Assembly (NCBI RefSeq): GCF_020873875.1
Contig: NZ_JAHWGU010000003.1
Span: 1-64,000 of the forward strand
From: Actinoplanes sp. DH11
Lineage (GTDB): Bacteria; Actinomycetota; Actinomycetes; Mycobacteriales; Micromonosporaceae
Direction: 5' to 3'
DNA: 64,000 nt
How positions within the stretch are numbered: the first letter of the stretch is position 1; every line of letters begins with the position of its first letter. Under the pieces are notes generated by a model that was not told the origin of the DNA, did not search any database, and saw only the letters and a program-made list of their open reading frames with translations. Below are positions 1 through 8,570 of this stretch, in pieces. Position numbers and translations under genes: made by a program.

Positions 1-52
1 CCTCGGCCCGATGCAGCCGACGGATCTCAGCCCAGTCCTCCACCTTCAACAC
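1..52 (-). mobile_element. IS21-family IstA transposase, N-terminal end only (runs off left edge)
   Basis: Read leftward from a GTG at 52, the frame gives VLKVEDWAEIRRLHRAE, which is the typical N-terminus of actinobacterial IS21-type IstA transposases. Only 17 codons are inside the window. Upstream of it, GC-rich sequence with a TGACCCC-type motif runs to about position 127, where a TGTCGCC start (read on the minus strand) would suit an IS21 terminus beginning with TG. The element boundary at about 127 is inferred; no target duplication can be seen with one end. Confidence 0.7.
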
Positions 53-199
53 CCCTTCCAAGATCAAGGAGGAAGGGGGTCAACTTTCCCGGATCCCTAC
101 GGGGTCACTCTTCAGGAAGCGGCGACAGGAGGGTCAGGCTCGGTCAGGTGCCGGCCGACGCACGGTCGTGCCGAAAGTAGTTCGTCGCCGGCTGTGGCA

Positions 200-835
200 T
201 TACGCCACCCACCACCAGCCGTCGCCTACCTCGCGTCGCGGGTACCCCTGATCGCCGTCGGCGGTGTTGACGACCGACTTTTCGGTAGGCGGGTCGGCGA
301 AATACGCGAGTCCTGTGCCCGACTCGTGTCGCCGGTTCTGCCATAGCTGCACGAACAACTCGGTCTGACTGGCGTACGCGAATCCGGACGGGCACAGGGA
401 TCGCAGGTCGGACGGCAGGGTGAGCCCGTCGTTCAAGCGGCCGGCCCGGTAGTCCTGGGCCAGTTCGGCGAGCGCGGCCCGGTGCAGCCGATATCGATAG
501 TCAACGGGGTAGACCTGTGAATCCTGCCGCGAGACGACGACAAAGGCGGCAGCGGCCAGGCACAAGCTCACCACGGCGACTCCCCATGAACGGCGTACGC
601 AGGCGATCAAGATCGCCGCAGTCGAGACGAGTACAGCGAACACCACAGCTAACAACGAGATCCACCAGCCGACGAACGAACCGACGAGCACGGGCGTCTC
701 AGCGAGCCACCAGGCGGGAATGAGCAGCAGCCAACCGGCACAACTCAGAACGGCCTGCAGCAAGCCGCGCCCGCTCCATGCTGCCGTCGCGGACGGCTCG
801 GTCGGCTGATCGACCGGATCCCACTGGAACTCCAT
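200..835 (-). CDS. Hypothetical membrane protein (211 aa)
   Basis: I do not recognise the family. The ATG at 835 gives MEFQWDP; the frame is open further upstream to 892, but that part reads like non-coding Arg-rich sequence. Three hydrophobic segments lie at about residues 25-45, 52-75 and 80-98, and are followed by a soluble tail of about 110 residues that ends in a Trp cluster (GDGWWWVA). The tail carries two cysteines and a Tyr/Leu-rich helix (VDYRYRLHRAALAELAQDY). Topology suggests a small integral membrane protein with an exposed C-terminal domain. There is no obvious Shine-Dalgarno and no operon partner. Its neighbour on the left is the IS21 edge. Confidence 0.6.
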   Translation of the reverse strand: MEFQWDPVDQPTEPSATAAWSGRGLLQAVLSCAGWLLLIPAWWLAETPVLVGSFVGWWISLLAVVFAVLVSTAAILIACVRRSWGVAVVSLCLAAAAFVVVSRQDSQVYPVDYRYRLHRAALAELAQDYRAGRLNDGLTLPSDLRSLCPSGFAYASQTELFVQLWQNRRHESGTGLAYFADPPTEKSVVNTADGDQGYPRREVGDGWWWVA

Positions 836-1022
836 GGCGACGATCTTGCACCGCCGTCGCAACCCACGGGAGGCCACACACGAAACCTCCACACGATCTC
901 CCTGCCGCAGTCAGAAAGTGCGATCGAGCGACCTGACGGCCGGCCCGTGAGCGAGCACTTCTGCCGCGGATCGTGCCCACCGCCGCCGGCCGGCCAGTGA
1001 CTGCTCGTAGGGTTGGGCCGGG

Positions 1023-1295
1023 ATGATGCTGTCCATGAGCAACGAGCGTCTCAGCTTCTTCGTCGTGGCCGTCCAGGCGGTTCGTGACGGCTGGCGGCTG
1101 GAAGGCGAGCCCGGCTATGACAGCCGACATTGGGCGCGGCCCGGTGACGTATTTGACCATGTACTTCGCGAAGATGGCTCCGACGAGCTTGAGGTCAACC
1201 TCGTCGTAGTCGAGCCGTCCAGCCTGCACGCGGTCGTCGCCGGCGTGGGTGGCAATCAGCTTAAATCGGGTGACCTTCTGTCCGGCGAGCGTTGA
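1023..1295 (+). CDS. Small hypothetical protein
   Basis: A 90-residue frame (start also possible at ATG 1035, giving MSNERLSFF). The middle reads like a real soluble domain with alternating hydrophobic strands and acidic loops (ELEVNLVVVEP). No family is recognised. The C-terminus (GGNQLKSGDLLSGER) is polar. There is no strong ribosome-binding site. The opposite strand is also open but reads as Arg/Gly-rich, so the plus strand is preferred. Confidence 0.4.
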   Translation: MMLSMSNERLSFFVVAVQAVRDGWRLEGEPGYDSRHWARPGDVFDHVLREDGSDELEVNLVVVEPSSLHAVVAGVGGNQLKSGDLLSGER

Positions 1296-1406
1296 TCAGT
1301 CGCGCAGGCTGTGACGGCGCCCATCGTTTGACATTCGCTCCTGCGGCGATCTGGGGTTCAATGCTGGGCCGCCGAAGTCGTCGGCCGCGTCTGGCAGGCT
1401 TGTGCT

Positions 1407-1784
1407 GTGCAGCTTTGCGTATGGATGGCCAGCTGGCAGATGGAATGCTGCGGCACGTCCTTCCCAGCGGGCGCCAAGGTGTCGTGGCGGTTGCGGCATC
1501 CGGAATCCGCCGAGTTGGCGTGGCTCGACACCGTACTCCAAGGCGGCGTCGCCGCGACCGTCGATGCGATTGAAGACCATCACGGCGATCCGCACGCTCC
1601 GCTGGTGGAGGGAACCGTGATCTCGATCGCCACGTTGCATTGCCGCTTCGAGCCCGAGCCGGTTGCCGGATCCGGGCTCGTGACATCCGTCGTCTCGGCT
1701 GAGAGGTGGAATGACGACCTGGAAGAGCGAAATTTCGCCGGCTTCCTTATCCGCATACGCGCCCTGCACCCGGCCACGCGTTAG
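1407..1784 (+). CDS. DUF6578-like protein (125 aa)
   Basis: Starts with GTG at 1407 and opens with VQLCVWMASWQMECCG, the W-x-x-x-WQ-x-x-CCG signature I associate with the DUF6578 family of actinobacteria. Further family-like points are V-x-W-x-L at about residue 26, an E-D-H-H-G box at about 56-60, and a G-T-V-x-S-I-x-x-x-H-C-R stretch at about 70-80. The function of this family is unknown. The conserved Cys pair and His-His might bind a metal, but that is a guess. The length suits the family. It lies in a run of small unrelated plus-strand genes. Confidence 0.65.
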   Translation: MQLCVWMASWQMECCGTSFPAGAKVSWRLRHPESAELAWLDTVLQGGVAATVDAIEDHHGDPHAPLVEGTVISIATLHCRFEPEPVAGSGLVTSVVSAERWNDDLEERNFAGFLIRIRALHPATR

Positions 1785-1904
1785 GACGAGTTTCAACGTC
1801 CTCTTCTGCCGCTGAGAATGCGCGCTCGTCCGGTCGCGGATGGGCACGCTGTGTGAAGGACGGGTTTGGATTGCGGCACTCGGCGACCTCGCTACAGTCC
1901 TGGG

Positions 1905-2219
1905 ATGAACGACGCTGCAGCGCGAGCCGCGCGGATTCTGTTCTTGACGGAGTCGGCGCGAGCGATGCGCGCCGCCGGCGCTGACGCTGACGACATAGCC
2001 AGGGAACTGCTCCGGCGCACTGATTCGCCGATCTTCGCGATCAAGGCCATTTCCGACGGCACCGGCCTTGGTCTGGCTGATGCCAAGCGGGTTGTGCACC
2101 GCAACCTGGCATCCGAGACCCGCAAGGCCGCGGAGACGTTATGGGCGGATCTGCTCGACGCCCTTGAGCAGATCCGCGAGAGTCCCAGCGAGCCGGTACC
2201 AGGCCGCCCGGATTCGTGA
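1905..2219 (+). CDS. Small protein with ribosomal L7/L12 C-terminal-like motif (104 aa)
   Basis: The ATG at 1905 gives MNDAAARAAR. Residues about 35-65 read FAIKAISDGTGLGLADAKRV, which matches the bL12 C-terminal pattern (K-x-I-x-x-x-TGLGL-x-x-AK-x-x-V), the helix-turn-helix that contacts translation factors on the ribosome. The N-terminal hinge and dimerisation region of real bL12 is absent, so this is not the ribosomal protein itself. The remainder is two predicted helices rich in Ala and Arg. It is followed 34 bases later by the DUF4241-like gene, so the two may be co-transcribed. Such free-standing L12-like domains are annotated as hypothetical in actinobacteria; the role is unknown. Confidence 0.6.
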   Translation: MNDAAARAARILFLTESARAMRAAGADADDIARELLRRTDSPIFAIKAISDGTGLGLADAKRVVHRNLASETRKAAETLWADLLDALEQIRESPSEPVPGRPDS

Positions 2220-2253
2220 GGTGCGGCTTGACAGGGTCAGGAGCATGGCTCGC

Positions 2254-2805
2254 ATGAGTCTTGACTGGGACAGGTTCCTGGCCGGTGCTGTGGTCACTCC
2301 CGCTGCGCGGCTGATTCTGCCGAGCGGCCGGCTCATCGCTGCTGAACCAGGCACCGGCTTTCCTGCTGGTGAGGCCGCACGGTGGGCGTTCTCCGAGACT
2401 GTGGCACCCGGTGCCTATCCCGTTGAGATCCTGCACCGCGACGGCTTGATGATCGCGGCTCGGGTGGTCGTGCATCCCCAAGCGGTTGCCGGCTGGCGAC
2501 CGGCCCAGCGCAACGGGGAGCCGTACGTGTACCCGGTCGACGGCGGCGCCGGGTCGTTCGGTTCGCCGGAGGTGTTCGAGGCCTTGACGGATGACGAGGC
2601 TCGGGAGGACCTGATCGCCGACCTGTCGTTCGACAGCGACGAGGCTTACGGCGTCTACACCGACCCGGCGAGCGGCGCGAACCTCGTCGCCTTCCGGCTT
2701 GGTGCGGACGGACGGTATCTGACCTGGGCCGGCTGTACCGCTGACAATGACGTCGCCTGTTTCCTCACCGACTTCGGAGACCTGGAGCACCGGGCGCGGT
2801 ACTGA
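2254..2805 (+). CDS. DUF4241-like protein (183 aa)
   Basis: The start is chosen at ATG 2254 because an AGGAG at 2239-2243 sits 10 bases upstream; the ATG at 2245 is too close to that site. The protein shows the DUF4241 order: LPSGRLIAAEPGTGFP (strand plus Asp/Glu-Pro loop), PGAYPVEI, RVVVHP, GEPYVYPVDGGAGSFGSPE (the conserved Y-x-V-D-x-G-x-G-x-F segment), and a C-terminal D-x-x-x-G-x-Y-x-D sheet. The biochemical function is unknown; members are often near toxin-immunity genes. No partner toxin is seen here. Soluble, no signal peptide. Confidence 0.65.
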   Translation: MSLDWDRFLAGAVVTPAARLILPSGRLIAAEPGTGFPAGEAARWAFSETVAPGAYPVEILHRDGLMIAARVVVHPQAVAGWRPAQRNGEPYVYPVDGGAGSFGSPEVFEALTDDEAREDLIADLSFDSDEAYGVYTDPASGANLVAFRLGADGRYLTWAGCTADNDVACFLTDFGDLEHRARY

Positions 2806-3014
2806 ACTGCTGACATATGTGCCAACAGTGGTGCGACGGCCGCCTGAATCCGCCCCACGACGATGCCCAGTGCCGCGTACCCGAGAAGGCGCCGGACCAC
2901 TGCGGCCGCTCCACGAGGAACACTACGAAGGCCAGCGTCAGGAAGACGCCGATGGCTCGCCGGTCGCGGGTGCTCCGGCGGGCGTCGTCGCGGGACCGCC
3001 TCGCGCGGGGCCGC

Positions 3015-4390
3015 CTACAGGCCCGCTTTCGTGAGCGCGGCCAGCAGGGACGGCTTCAGGCGATGCTGCTGTTTCACCGAGGCCACGTAGTCGGCGAACC
3101 CTGTGCTGCCGGCCCGTTCGTGCAACTCCCGCAGCGCGGACATCAGCCGGGCTGCCTCCGCGTACGCCTTCTTGTTCTTGCCCTCGATCTCCTGCTCGAC
3201 CTGGGCCGCGTACACCGGGATGACGTCCGCCGGATGCGTCGCCGCCCGGTCCTGGGCGAGGCGCCACAGGATGCCGTGGCCGCACCGGTAGCGGACACCT
3301 GCCGCCCAGGCGGCGTCCGCGTCGCCGGCTGCCAGCAGCACCTCGACCAGCGGGTCCGCCTGATAGCCGCCCCGCGCGGCCCGCTCGTGCAGGTGGGCGT
3401 CGGCGCGTTCCGCGGTCCCGGCGAGGGTGCCGGCCCGCTCGGCGGCGTCGAGCAGTTCCCGGTGCCGTCGCGGGCTCGGTGAGCTGGTGAACAGCCGCCA
3501 CCGGATGCCGGCCGCCTCGTCGTGCGATCCGGTCTCGGTCAGCAGGGTGGCCAGCAGGTCGTCGATGCGCTGGTTCGGATGGGCGGCTTCGGTCAGGCCG
3601 CGCCGCAGCCACGTGATGGCCTCGTCGCGCCGGCCGGCGGTGCGCAGCGCGTCCCCGATCTGCCAGTAGCGGTAGGCCGTCGGCAGGTCCTCGGCGTACA
3701 GCGCGACGAGCGCGTCGGTGTCGTGCGAGATCGTTTTGTGGAAGTCCTCGAGCAGGATCCGGACCATGGGTTCGCCGGGCCGTTCGGCGAGCAGCCGCCG
3801 GTAGACCGCGAGCCCGTCGGCGCCGAGCGCCTCGGCGAAGTCGGCAATCGGGACGTCCGGCCAGCCGGGCCCACTTCGGCGGCTTTGCGCGCGTAGTCGA
3901 AGCTGCGCCCGTACGGCAGGAAGCCGCGCGCCCGCAGCCCGGCGACCGAGCGGCGCAGCTGGGCGATGTCGGGCTCGCCGGCGGTGGCCGCTTTCAACGA
4001 CAGCCGCCGGTGCAGCGCGGGATCGTCGGCGGCGAGCTCCAGCACCAGGTCCACCAGGCTCTGCTGGTCCACCGAGGTCAGGTAGGCCCGCAGGTCGACG
4101 GCGGGTGCGGGTCGGCGCCGCCGGGCCGGCTGGGCAGCGAGCAGCGACAACCCGACGGCGACGCAGTGTTCGCAGAAGTTGCCGTCCCGGCCGTACGGGC
4201 AACCGCACTCACCGCGCAGCCCGTGATCGTCGACGAGCCGCACCAGGTGGGACTCGGTGCCCTCGACGGACGCGACGACGCCGTCGGGGAATTCGTCGAC
4301 GGTGCTGACCGCGTCGACGTACTCGGTGCCCCGCTCGTAGGAGGTGGGCCCGGCCACCCGGCGCAAATCCTTGTCGCTGAACCACGTCAT
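3015..4390 (-). CDS. SWIM zinc-finger protein, interrupted by a single-base frameshift
   Basis: From ATG 4390 the first frame reads about 173 residues including a SWIM finger, ECGCPYGRDGNFCEHC (CxC-x(n)-CxH), which in other proteins binds zinc and contacts nucleic acid or protein. After VGP the frame degenerates. The adjacent frame then continues a natural helical-repeat (TPR-like) domain from about 3869 (GWPDVPIADFAEALG onward) to the stop at 3015. The break lies in GGGCCC at 3867-3872; adding one C on the coding strand (GGC CCC GGC TGG) restores one protein of about 458 residues. The whole protein would be a SWIM domain plus C-terminal helical repeats, a common actinobacterial architecture of unknown role. 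A base-calling error is at least as likely as a true mutation. Confidence 0.75.
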
Positions 4391-4536
4391 GGAATCGATT
4401 TCACCAGTCCGGCCGTGTGGCGGCGTCCTCGGGTGGCGGCTCCCGGAAGCGACGGCCGGAAACCCTGCCTATGCTGCTTGATCGAGCGTGGCCGATATCA
4501 GTCCTGCCGCTGTCTCCTGACGCCGAGGAGTTGCCG

Positions 4537-4646
4537 ATGCCCCCCACGTGACGCTCTACGCGCTCGAAGACGATCTCGCCGGCAAGGAACCGTCCCGGTC
4601 CGGGCTCGGTGGAAAGGTCATCGGCGACGGCAGCGCTCACGACTGA
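4537..4646 (+). pseudogene. Possible small ORF broken at a C-run
   Basis: This 305-base gap (4391-4695) holds no complete gene. GAGGAG at 4525-4530 sits six bases before an ATG at 4537, an excellent start site, but the frame meets TGA after MPPT. Adding one C to the six-C run at 4540-4545 would open a 36-residue frame (MPPHVTLYALEDDLAG...) ending at 4646. The product is not recognised. Support is the start site and the sensible residue composition only. Confidence 0.25.
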
Positions 4647-4695
4647 GTGCCACCCAGCTATGCCATGGCACGTCGAGCGTGGGTCTTCGGGATTT

Positions 4696-5661
4696 CTACC
4701 GCACTGGATCAGGGTGCTGGCGGGTCCACCACCGTTCCCCGATTCCGCCGATCAGGAAGACGAAGCCGACGTACGCCCAGCCGACCAGCACGTCGATCAC
4801 CCAGTGCTCGGCCGTGTAGACCAGCGTGAAGGTCATCGACAGCGGGTACATGAGCAGCAGTGGCCACCACCGCCGGCGTACTGCGGGCAGGAAGAAGACG
4901 ACCGCCATGAAGGCGAACGCGGTGTGCAGCGACGGCATCGCGGCGACATCGTTCGCCGTCTCCACCTGCAACGCGTTCAGGGTGTTGCCGGCGCCCTCCA
5001 GGCCGATCGCCTTCCAGCCGTTGGTGGAGATGCGGGTCGCCTCGACGAGGCCGCGGTACTGGTCCGCCCACCACGGCGGCGCCGCCGGGTAGGCGAAGTA
5101 GGTGATGAGGCCGAAGACGCTGAGCAGGAACCACCGTCGCATGAACCGGGCCCACCGCGGCCGCGACCGCATCCACAGCACCACGGCGATCGTCGGCAGG
5201 GTCAGGAAGTGCGAGAAGTAGACGATCGAGACGACCACCTCCCACCACTGCACCACGTTCGGCTGCCAGAGGTGCTGCTGCAGCCATTCGGTGGGGGTGA
5301 GCCCGCCGGTGAACCAGCCGAACGCCCAACGGTCGAACGCGATGAGCTCGGTGACGTGCGGTTCGGCCAGTCCGTCGGCCCAGGCCCGAGACATGTTGTA
5401 GACGGCCAGCAGCAGGCAGATCGGCAGCCAGTCGCGCGGGAACCGCAGGTGCGTTCGCCACGGTTCGTCGTTACGCCACGCGATGGTGGCCAGCCACAGC
5501 CAGCCGAACGCGATCAGCGGGTCGCTGGTCGGCACGCCGACGAACTGGATCCCGACAACGAACAGCGCCGTCCAGACCAGCATCCCGATGATCCGGCGAC
5601 GCCGGCGGTTCGGTGTCGCGACGGTCTCGGGGTGCTCGGGGGGAGCGTCCAGCGTCGTCAC
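4696..5661 (-). CDS. PAP2/Aur1-like membrane phosphatase or phosphotransferase (about 321 aa)
   Basis: GTG 5661 (VTTLDAPPEH) is taken as the start; the frame is open to 5811 but that stretch looks non-coding. The protein has about six membrane segments. Active-site motifs of the PAP2 superfamily are visible near the C-terminus: MPSLHTAF (the P-S-x-H motif) and TAEHWVIDVLVG (H-x-x-x-D, catalytic His). The layout with these two motifs and a short loop resembles the inositolphosphotransferase/Aur1-type group, which move phospho-head-groups between lipids at the membrane. The substrate cannot be told. It is divergent from the next gene, with about 320 bases of possible promoter between. Confidence 0.75.
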   Translation of the reverse strand: MTTLDAPPEHPETVATPNRRRRRIIGMLVWTALFVVGIQFVGVPTSDPLIAFGWLWLATIAWRNDEPWRTHLRFPRDWLPICLLLAVYNMSRAWADGLAEPHVTELIAFDRWAFGWFTGGLTPTEWLQQHLWQPNVVQWWEVVVSIVYFSHFLTLPTIAVVLWMRSRPRWARFMRRWFLLSVFGLITYFAYPAAPPWWADQYRGLVEATRISTNGWKAIGLEGAGNTLNALQVETANDVAAMPSLHTAFAFMAVVFFLPAVRRRWWPLLLMYPLSMTFTLVYTAEHWVIDVLVGWAYVGFVFLIGGIGERWWTRQHPDPVR

Positions 5662-5979
5662 GGCGACCAAGGGTAGTGGTCGATGTGACGCCGGACGACC
5701 CTTCGTCACAGCCGGTCGTATCGAAAACGGGGCCCTCCGAGTGCGCGGATCCGGCGAGATGAGTACGTCGGGTCCCGTACCGCTGAGAGGCGTGCCACCG
5801 AGGCTCACCAACGGTAGGCGAGGCTACGGACCGGTTGCAGAAGTAAAACGCCGAGCAGGCGCAGGGGTTCGTTGACGCTCCCCGCGGCGACGAGAAGACC
5901 ACACGTCACGTCGATCCGCTGTCATGTTCCCGGAAGCGGAGCGACGATTCGGCGTGCGGCCGGCATCTATGATCGCCGC

Positions 5980-7134
5980 ATGCGACGACCCCTTCGCAGC
6001 GCTGTTCCCGGATCGGCGCCCGCTGCTCCGGACGGCCCCGCGCCGGCTGCCGCCTCGGCCCCCGCGCCGGCTGCCGCCTCGGCCCCCGCGCCGGCTGCCG
6101 CCTCGGCCCCCGCGCCGGCGCCGGCCGCAGTCGGCGAGGTGGTGGAGACAGAGTCTGCCGGGCCGTGGACTCCGCCGGTTCTGCCTGAGTCGGCCAGGAA
6201 CTATGTGCCGCCGCAGGAGAGGAACAAAGCTGCCCGCGAGCCTGGCGCTGTAGTGAACGGCATCGCGCGCGGGGTGGCAGGCGTGGTCACTATTGCTGTC
6301 GGTGTCGGGGTCGCGGTGTTTCTCCATGACCTTGCGGACGCGGGTGAGCCGTGGGCGTCCTGGCGCGATGCTTTGCGCTCCAGCGGGTACGTCATTGTGC
6401 CGATGACCTTGACCTGGCTACTGCTGGGCGCTGTTCTCCAGACCCCGGTGGCCATCCGCCGCAGGGCGGGACTGCGGGCCGGTTGGATCGTCGTCGGTGG
6501 CCTGTTCGCGTATCACATGGTTGTTGGTCTTTTCGCCGTCAAGCTGGCTGCCATCGCACCGCTGCCGTCACCGGGCGTCAGCGGGAGTGATCCCGGCTAC
6601 TTGTACGGCGTGTTCTTAGGCTGTGTTCTGGTCGGGCCGGCTCTTCTCTCCGCTTTCGGGGGGTGGTTCCTCGAGCCTCTTCCGCCGTCGCGGCCGGGGT
6701 TGCTGGACAACCGGCCTGAGGACGTCGACGACCGGACCGACCCGGTGCGGCTCAACCTTTTCATCATCATGGTGGCGAGCTGGGCGCCCGGGTGGTGCTT
6801 CCTGTCCTACATCTTCTTCCACATCGCTGACCGGTACGAGCTGCCGCTGCTCCCGTCCGACGGTATGCCCATCCTGGCAGTGGGCACAGCCGTCGCCGTC
6901 CCCTCACTCGTGATCGTCGTCGTCATCCGGCTGTTCCTGGCCGACATGCCGGTGAAGCGGGCGTTTCCGCGCCTCCTGCTCCTCGGGGCGGTGGTGGCGC
7001 TGCTCATCGCGGCGGCACTGGCCCAGCTCACCCGATTCCTGCCCGCCGGCTACGTCATCTTGGTGTCCATTCTGCTGCCAATGGCCTACGTCTATGTCGT
7101 CCATCATCTGTACCGTGCCGCCCCCGGCGAGTAG
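5980..7134 (+). CDS. Multi-pass membrane protein with Ala/Pro repeat N-terminus (384 aa)
   Basis: ATG 5980 (MRRPLRSAV). Residues about 10-50 are a low-complexity Ala/Pro/Ser tract encoded by a perfect 24-bp repeat. About seven to eight hydrophobic segments follow from residue 95 to the C-terminus, with charged loops including DNRPEDVDDRTDPVRLN between two of them. No enzymatic motif is visible and I do not recognise the family. The Ala/Pro arm would be cytoplasmic if the first helix is N-in, and may be a flexible tether. Transcribed divergently from the PAP2-like gene. Confidence 0.7.
   Translation: MRRPLRSAVPGSAPAAPDGPAPAAASAPAPAAASAPAPAAASAPAPAPAAVGEVVETESAGPWTPPVLPESARNYVPPQERNKAAREPGAVVNGIARGVAGVVTIAVGVGVAVFLHDLADAGEPWASWRDALRSSGYVIVPMTLTWLLLGAVLQTPVAIRRRAGLRAGWIVVGGLFAYHMVVGLFAVKLAAIAPLPSPGVSGSDPGYLYGVFLGCVLVGPALLSAFGGWFLEPLPPSRPGLLDNRPEDVDDRTDPVRLNLFIIMVASWAPGWCFLSYIFFHIADRYELPLLPSDGMPILAVGTAVAVPSLVIVVVIRLFLADMPVKRAFPRLLLLGAVVALLIAAALAQLTRFLPAGYVILVSILLPMAYVYVVHHLYRAAPGE
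6037..6119 (+). repeat. 24-bp tandem repeat, 3.5 copies, in frame
   Basis: The unit CCCGCGCCGGCTGCCGCCTC plus GGCC occurs at 6037-6060, 6061-6084 and 6085-6108 with no mismatches, then a partial copy to 6119. Each unit encodes eight residues (PAPAAASA). Exact copies that stay in frame suggest recent slippage expansion and possible length variation between strains. Confidence 0.9.
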
Positions 7135-7425
7135 GGAGTCGACTACGGGGCAGCCGCCCGTCCCGCTCTGCGCGCGCCCCAGGAGTACGGCACCGAGCGT
7201 GCCGGTCAGCGTCCCGTCGCCGGTGAGCCGGCCGCGGAGGTGCGCCGGCACGCGCGAGGGGCTGCTGATCCGGATCTTGGCCAGGCCGGACCGGAAGAGC
7301 CACAGATGGGCTCCCCTGTCCCAGATCCACTTGAGGCGCCGGTCGCCGAGTCTGTTCCTGAGCTCGGCCAACTATTCGTCGTCGACCGTGATGGTGAACG
7401 CTTCCGCAGACCGCCCCAACCGCAT
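7135..7425 (-). pseudogene. Decayed small gene with in-frame TAG
   Basis: From ATG 7425 the frame reads MRLGRSAEAFTITVDDE, then TAG at 7372-7374, then continues sensibly in the same frame (LAELRNRLGDRRLKWIWDRG, then LWLFRSGLAKIRIS). Protein-like composition on both sides of the stop suggests a gene of about 95 codons with a nonsense change. Alternatively, translation could restart at the TTG directly after the stop. The 3' end runs into the end of the membrane-protein gene on the other strand. Family not recognised. Confidence 0.35.
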
Positions 7426-7552
7426 GGTGGGAGACTATGCCGGGCCCGAGGCGGCTCAGCACTCACCCGGTCTCGACACGCACTCTCATGCCGCATATAA
7501 CGTGCACGCTGAGTGGGGCACGCAGGGTGTTCGGTTCCGCCGGCCGCCCTCG

Positions 7553-7879
7553 TCAGTCCTCCCGCCCGTTGGTTCGGCTGCTGCTCCGTGCGAGGTCGCG
7601 GCGCCGCGGCGGGCTCGGGCGGCGCTGGACGGGACGTGTGCGCCGGCCCGGCGTACGCGTTGCGCAGTTGGGCCCGGACCTCCAGCGGCAGGTCCGTGTA
7701 CGGCTGGACCGGTTGCCGGGGAAGTTTGTCGAAGATGAACTGCTGAGCGTCGGCCGGAGCGCGAGCGTCCCGGAGACGATCAGCGAGACGACGGAGATGG
7801 CGATGGAGATGAGGGTTATCGCTGTCCTGGCGTCCGCGCATCCAACGTAATCAATCAGCGCCGGGCTCCGTGAAAGCAT
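7553..7879 (-). pseudogene. Small membrane protein with probable frameshift
   Basis: ATG 7879 opens MLSRSPALIDYVG and one clear membrane helix (ITLISIAISVVSLIVSGTLA). After LRP the frame turns Ser/Arg-rich, while the neighbouring frame reads DAQQFIFDKLPRQPVQPYTD and then LPLEVRAQLRNAYAG. One extra C after CGGCC at about 7765 would join them. The true 3' end is unclear. The product would be a bitopic protein with a short helical tail. Not recognised. Confidence 0.35.
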
Positions 7880-7928
7880 CTCTCGTACACCGGTGGGATG
7901 CGGTGCGGTGGCGGGAGCTCGGTGCCGA

Positions 7929-8570
7929 TCAGCTACCCAGGAACTTCAGGACGGCGAGAACGCGGCGGTGGTCGGTGTCGGTGGGCGGAAGGTCGAGTTT
8001 GGTGAGGATGCTGCTGATGTATTTCTCGACCGCGCTGTGACTGACCCGCAGCGCGTCGACGATGCCGTTGTTGGAACGGCCCTCGGCCATCAGCCGCAGC
8101 ACCTCCTGTTCGCGCGGGGTTAGGCGGTCGATGGGGTTGTCACGGTGACGGACAAGTAGCTGGGCGACGACCTCGGGGTCGAGCACGGTACCGCCGGCGG
8201 CGACCCGGCGCAGGGCGTCGAGGAAGTCGGAAACGTGGGCGACGCGGTCCTTGAGGAGGTATCCGACGCCGCTGGTCCGAATGGACAGCAGGTCGGTGGC
8301 GTAGCGCTCCTCGACATACTGGGACAGGACGAGGACGGCGACACCGGGGTACTGGTGGCGTATGACGAGGGCGGCGCGGATCCCCTCGTCGGTGTGGGTG
8401 GGTGGCATCCGTACGTCGATGAGGGCCACGTCGGGACGATGCTCGCCGACCGCGCGGAGAAGCTGCTCGGCGTCGCCCACGGCGTCGACGACGTCGAAAC
8501 CGCCGTCGGCGAGCAGTTTGGTCAGGCCCGCCCGGAGCAGGATCGAGTCCTCGGCGATCACGATTCGCAC
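7929..8570 (-). CDS. NarL/LuxR-type response regulator (213 aa)
   Basis: The receiver domain spans residues 1-120, with acidic pair E7-D8 (IAEDS), phospho-acceptor Asp near residue 52 (ALIDVRMPP) and conserved Lys near 107 (YLLKDR). A LuxR-type helix-turn-helix follows at about 150-205 (LTPREQEVLRLMAEGRSN, AVEKYISSILTKLDL). GTG start at 8570 overlaps the kinase stop by 13 bases, so the two are translationally coupled and form a cognate pair. It is expected to bind DNA as a dimer when phosphorylated; the target is unknown, but the divergent lipase gene just upstream of the kinase is an obvious candidate. Confidence 0.92.
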   Translation of the reverse strand: MRIVIAEDSILLRAGLTKLLADGGFDVVDAVGDAEQLLRAVGEHRPDVALIDVRMPPTHTDEGIRAALVIRHQYPGVAVLVLSQYVEERYATDLLSIRTSGVGYLLKDRVAHVSDFLDALRRVAAGGTVLDPEVVAQLLVRHRDNPIDRLTPREQEVLRLMAEGRSNNGIVDALRVSHSAVEKYISSILTKLDLPPTDTDHRRVLAVLKFLGS

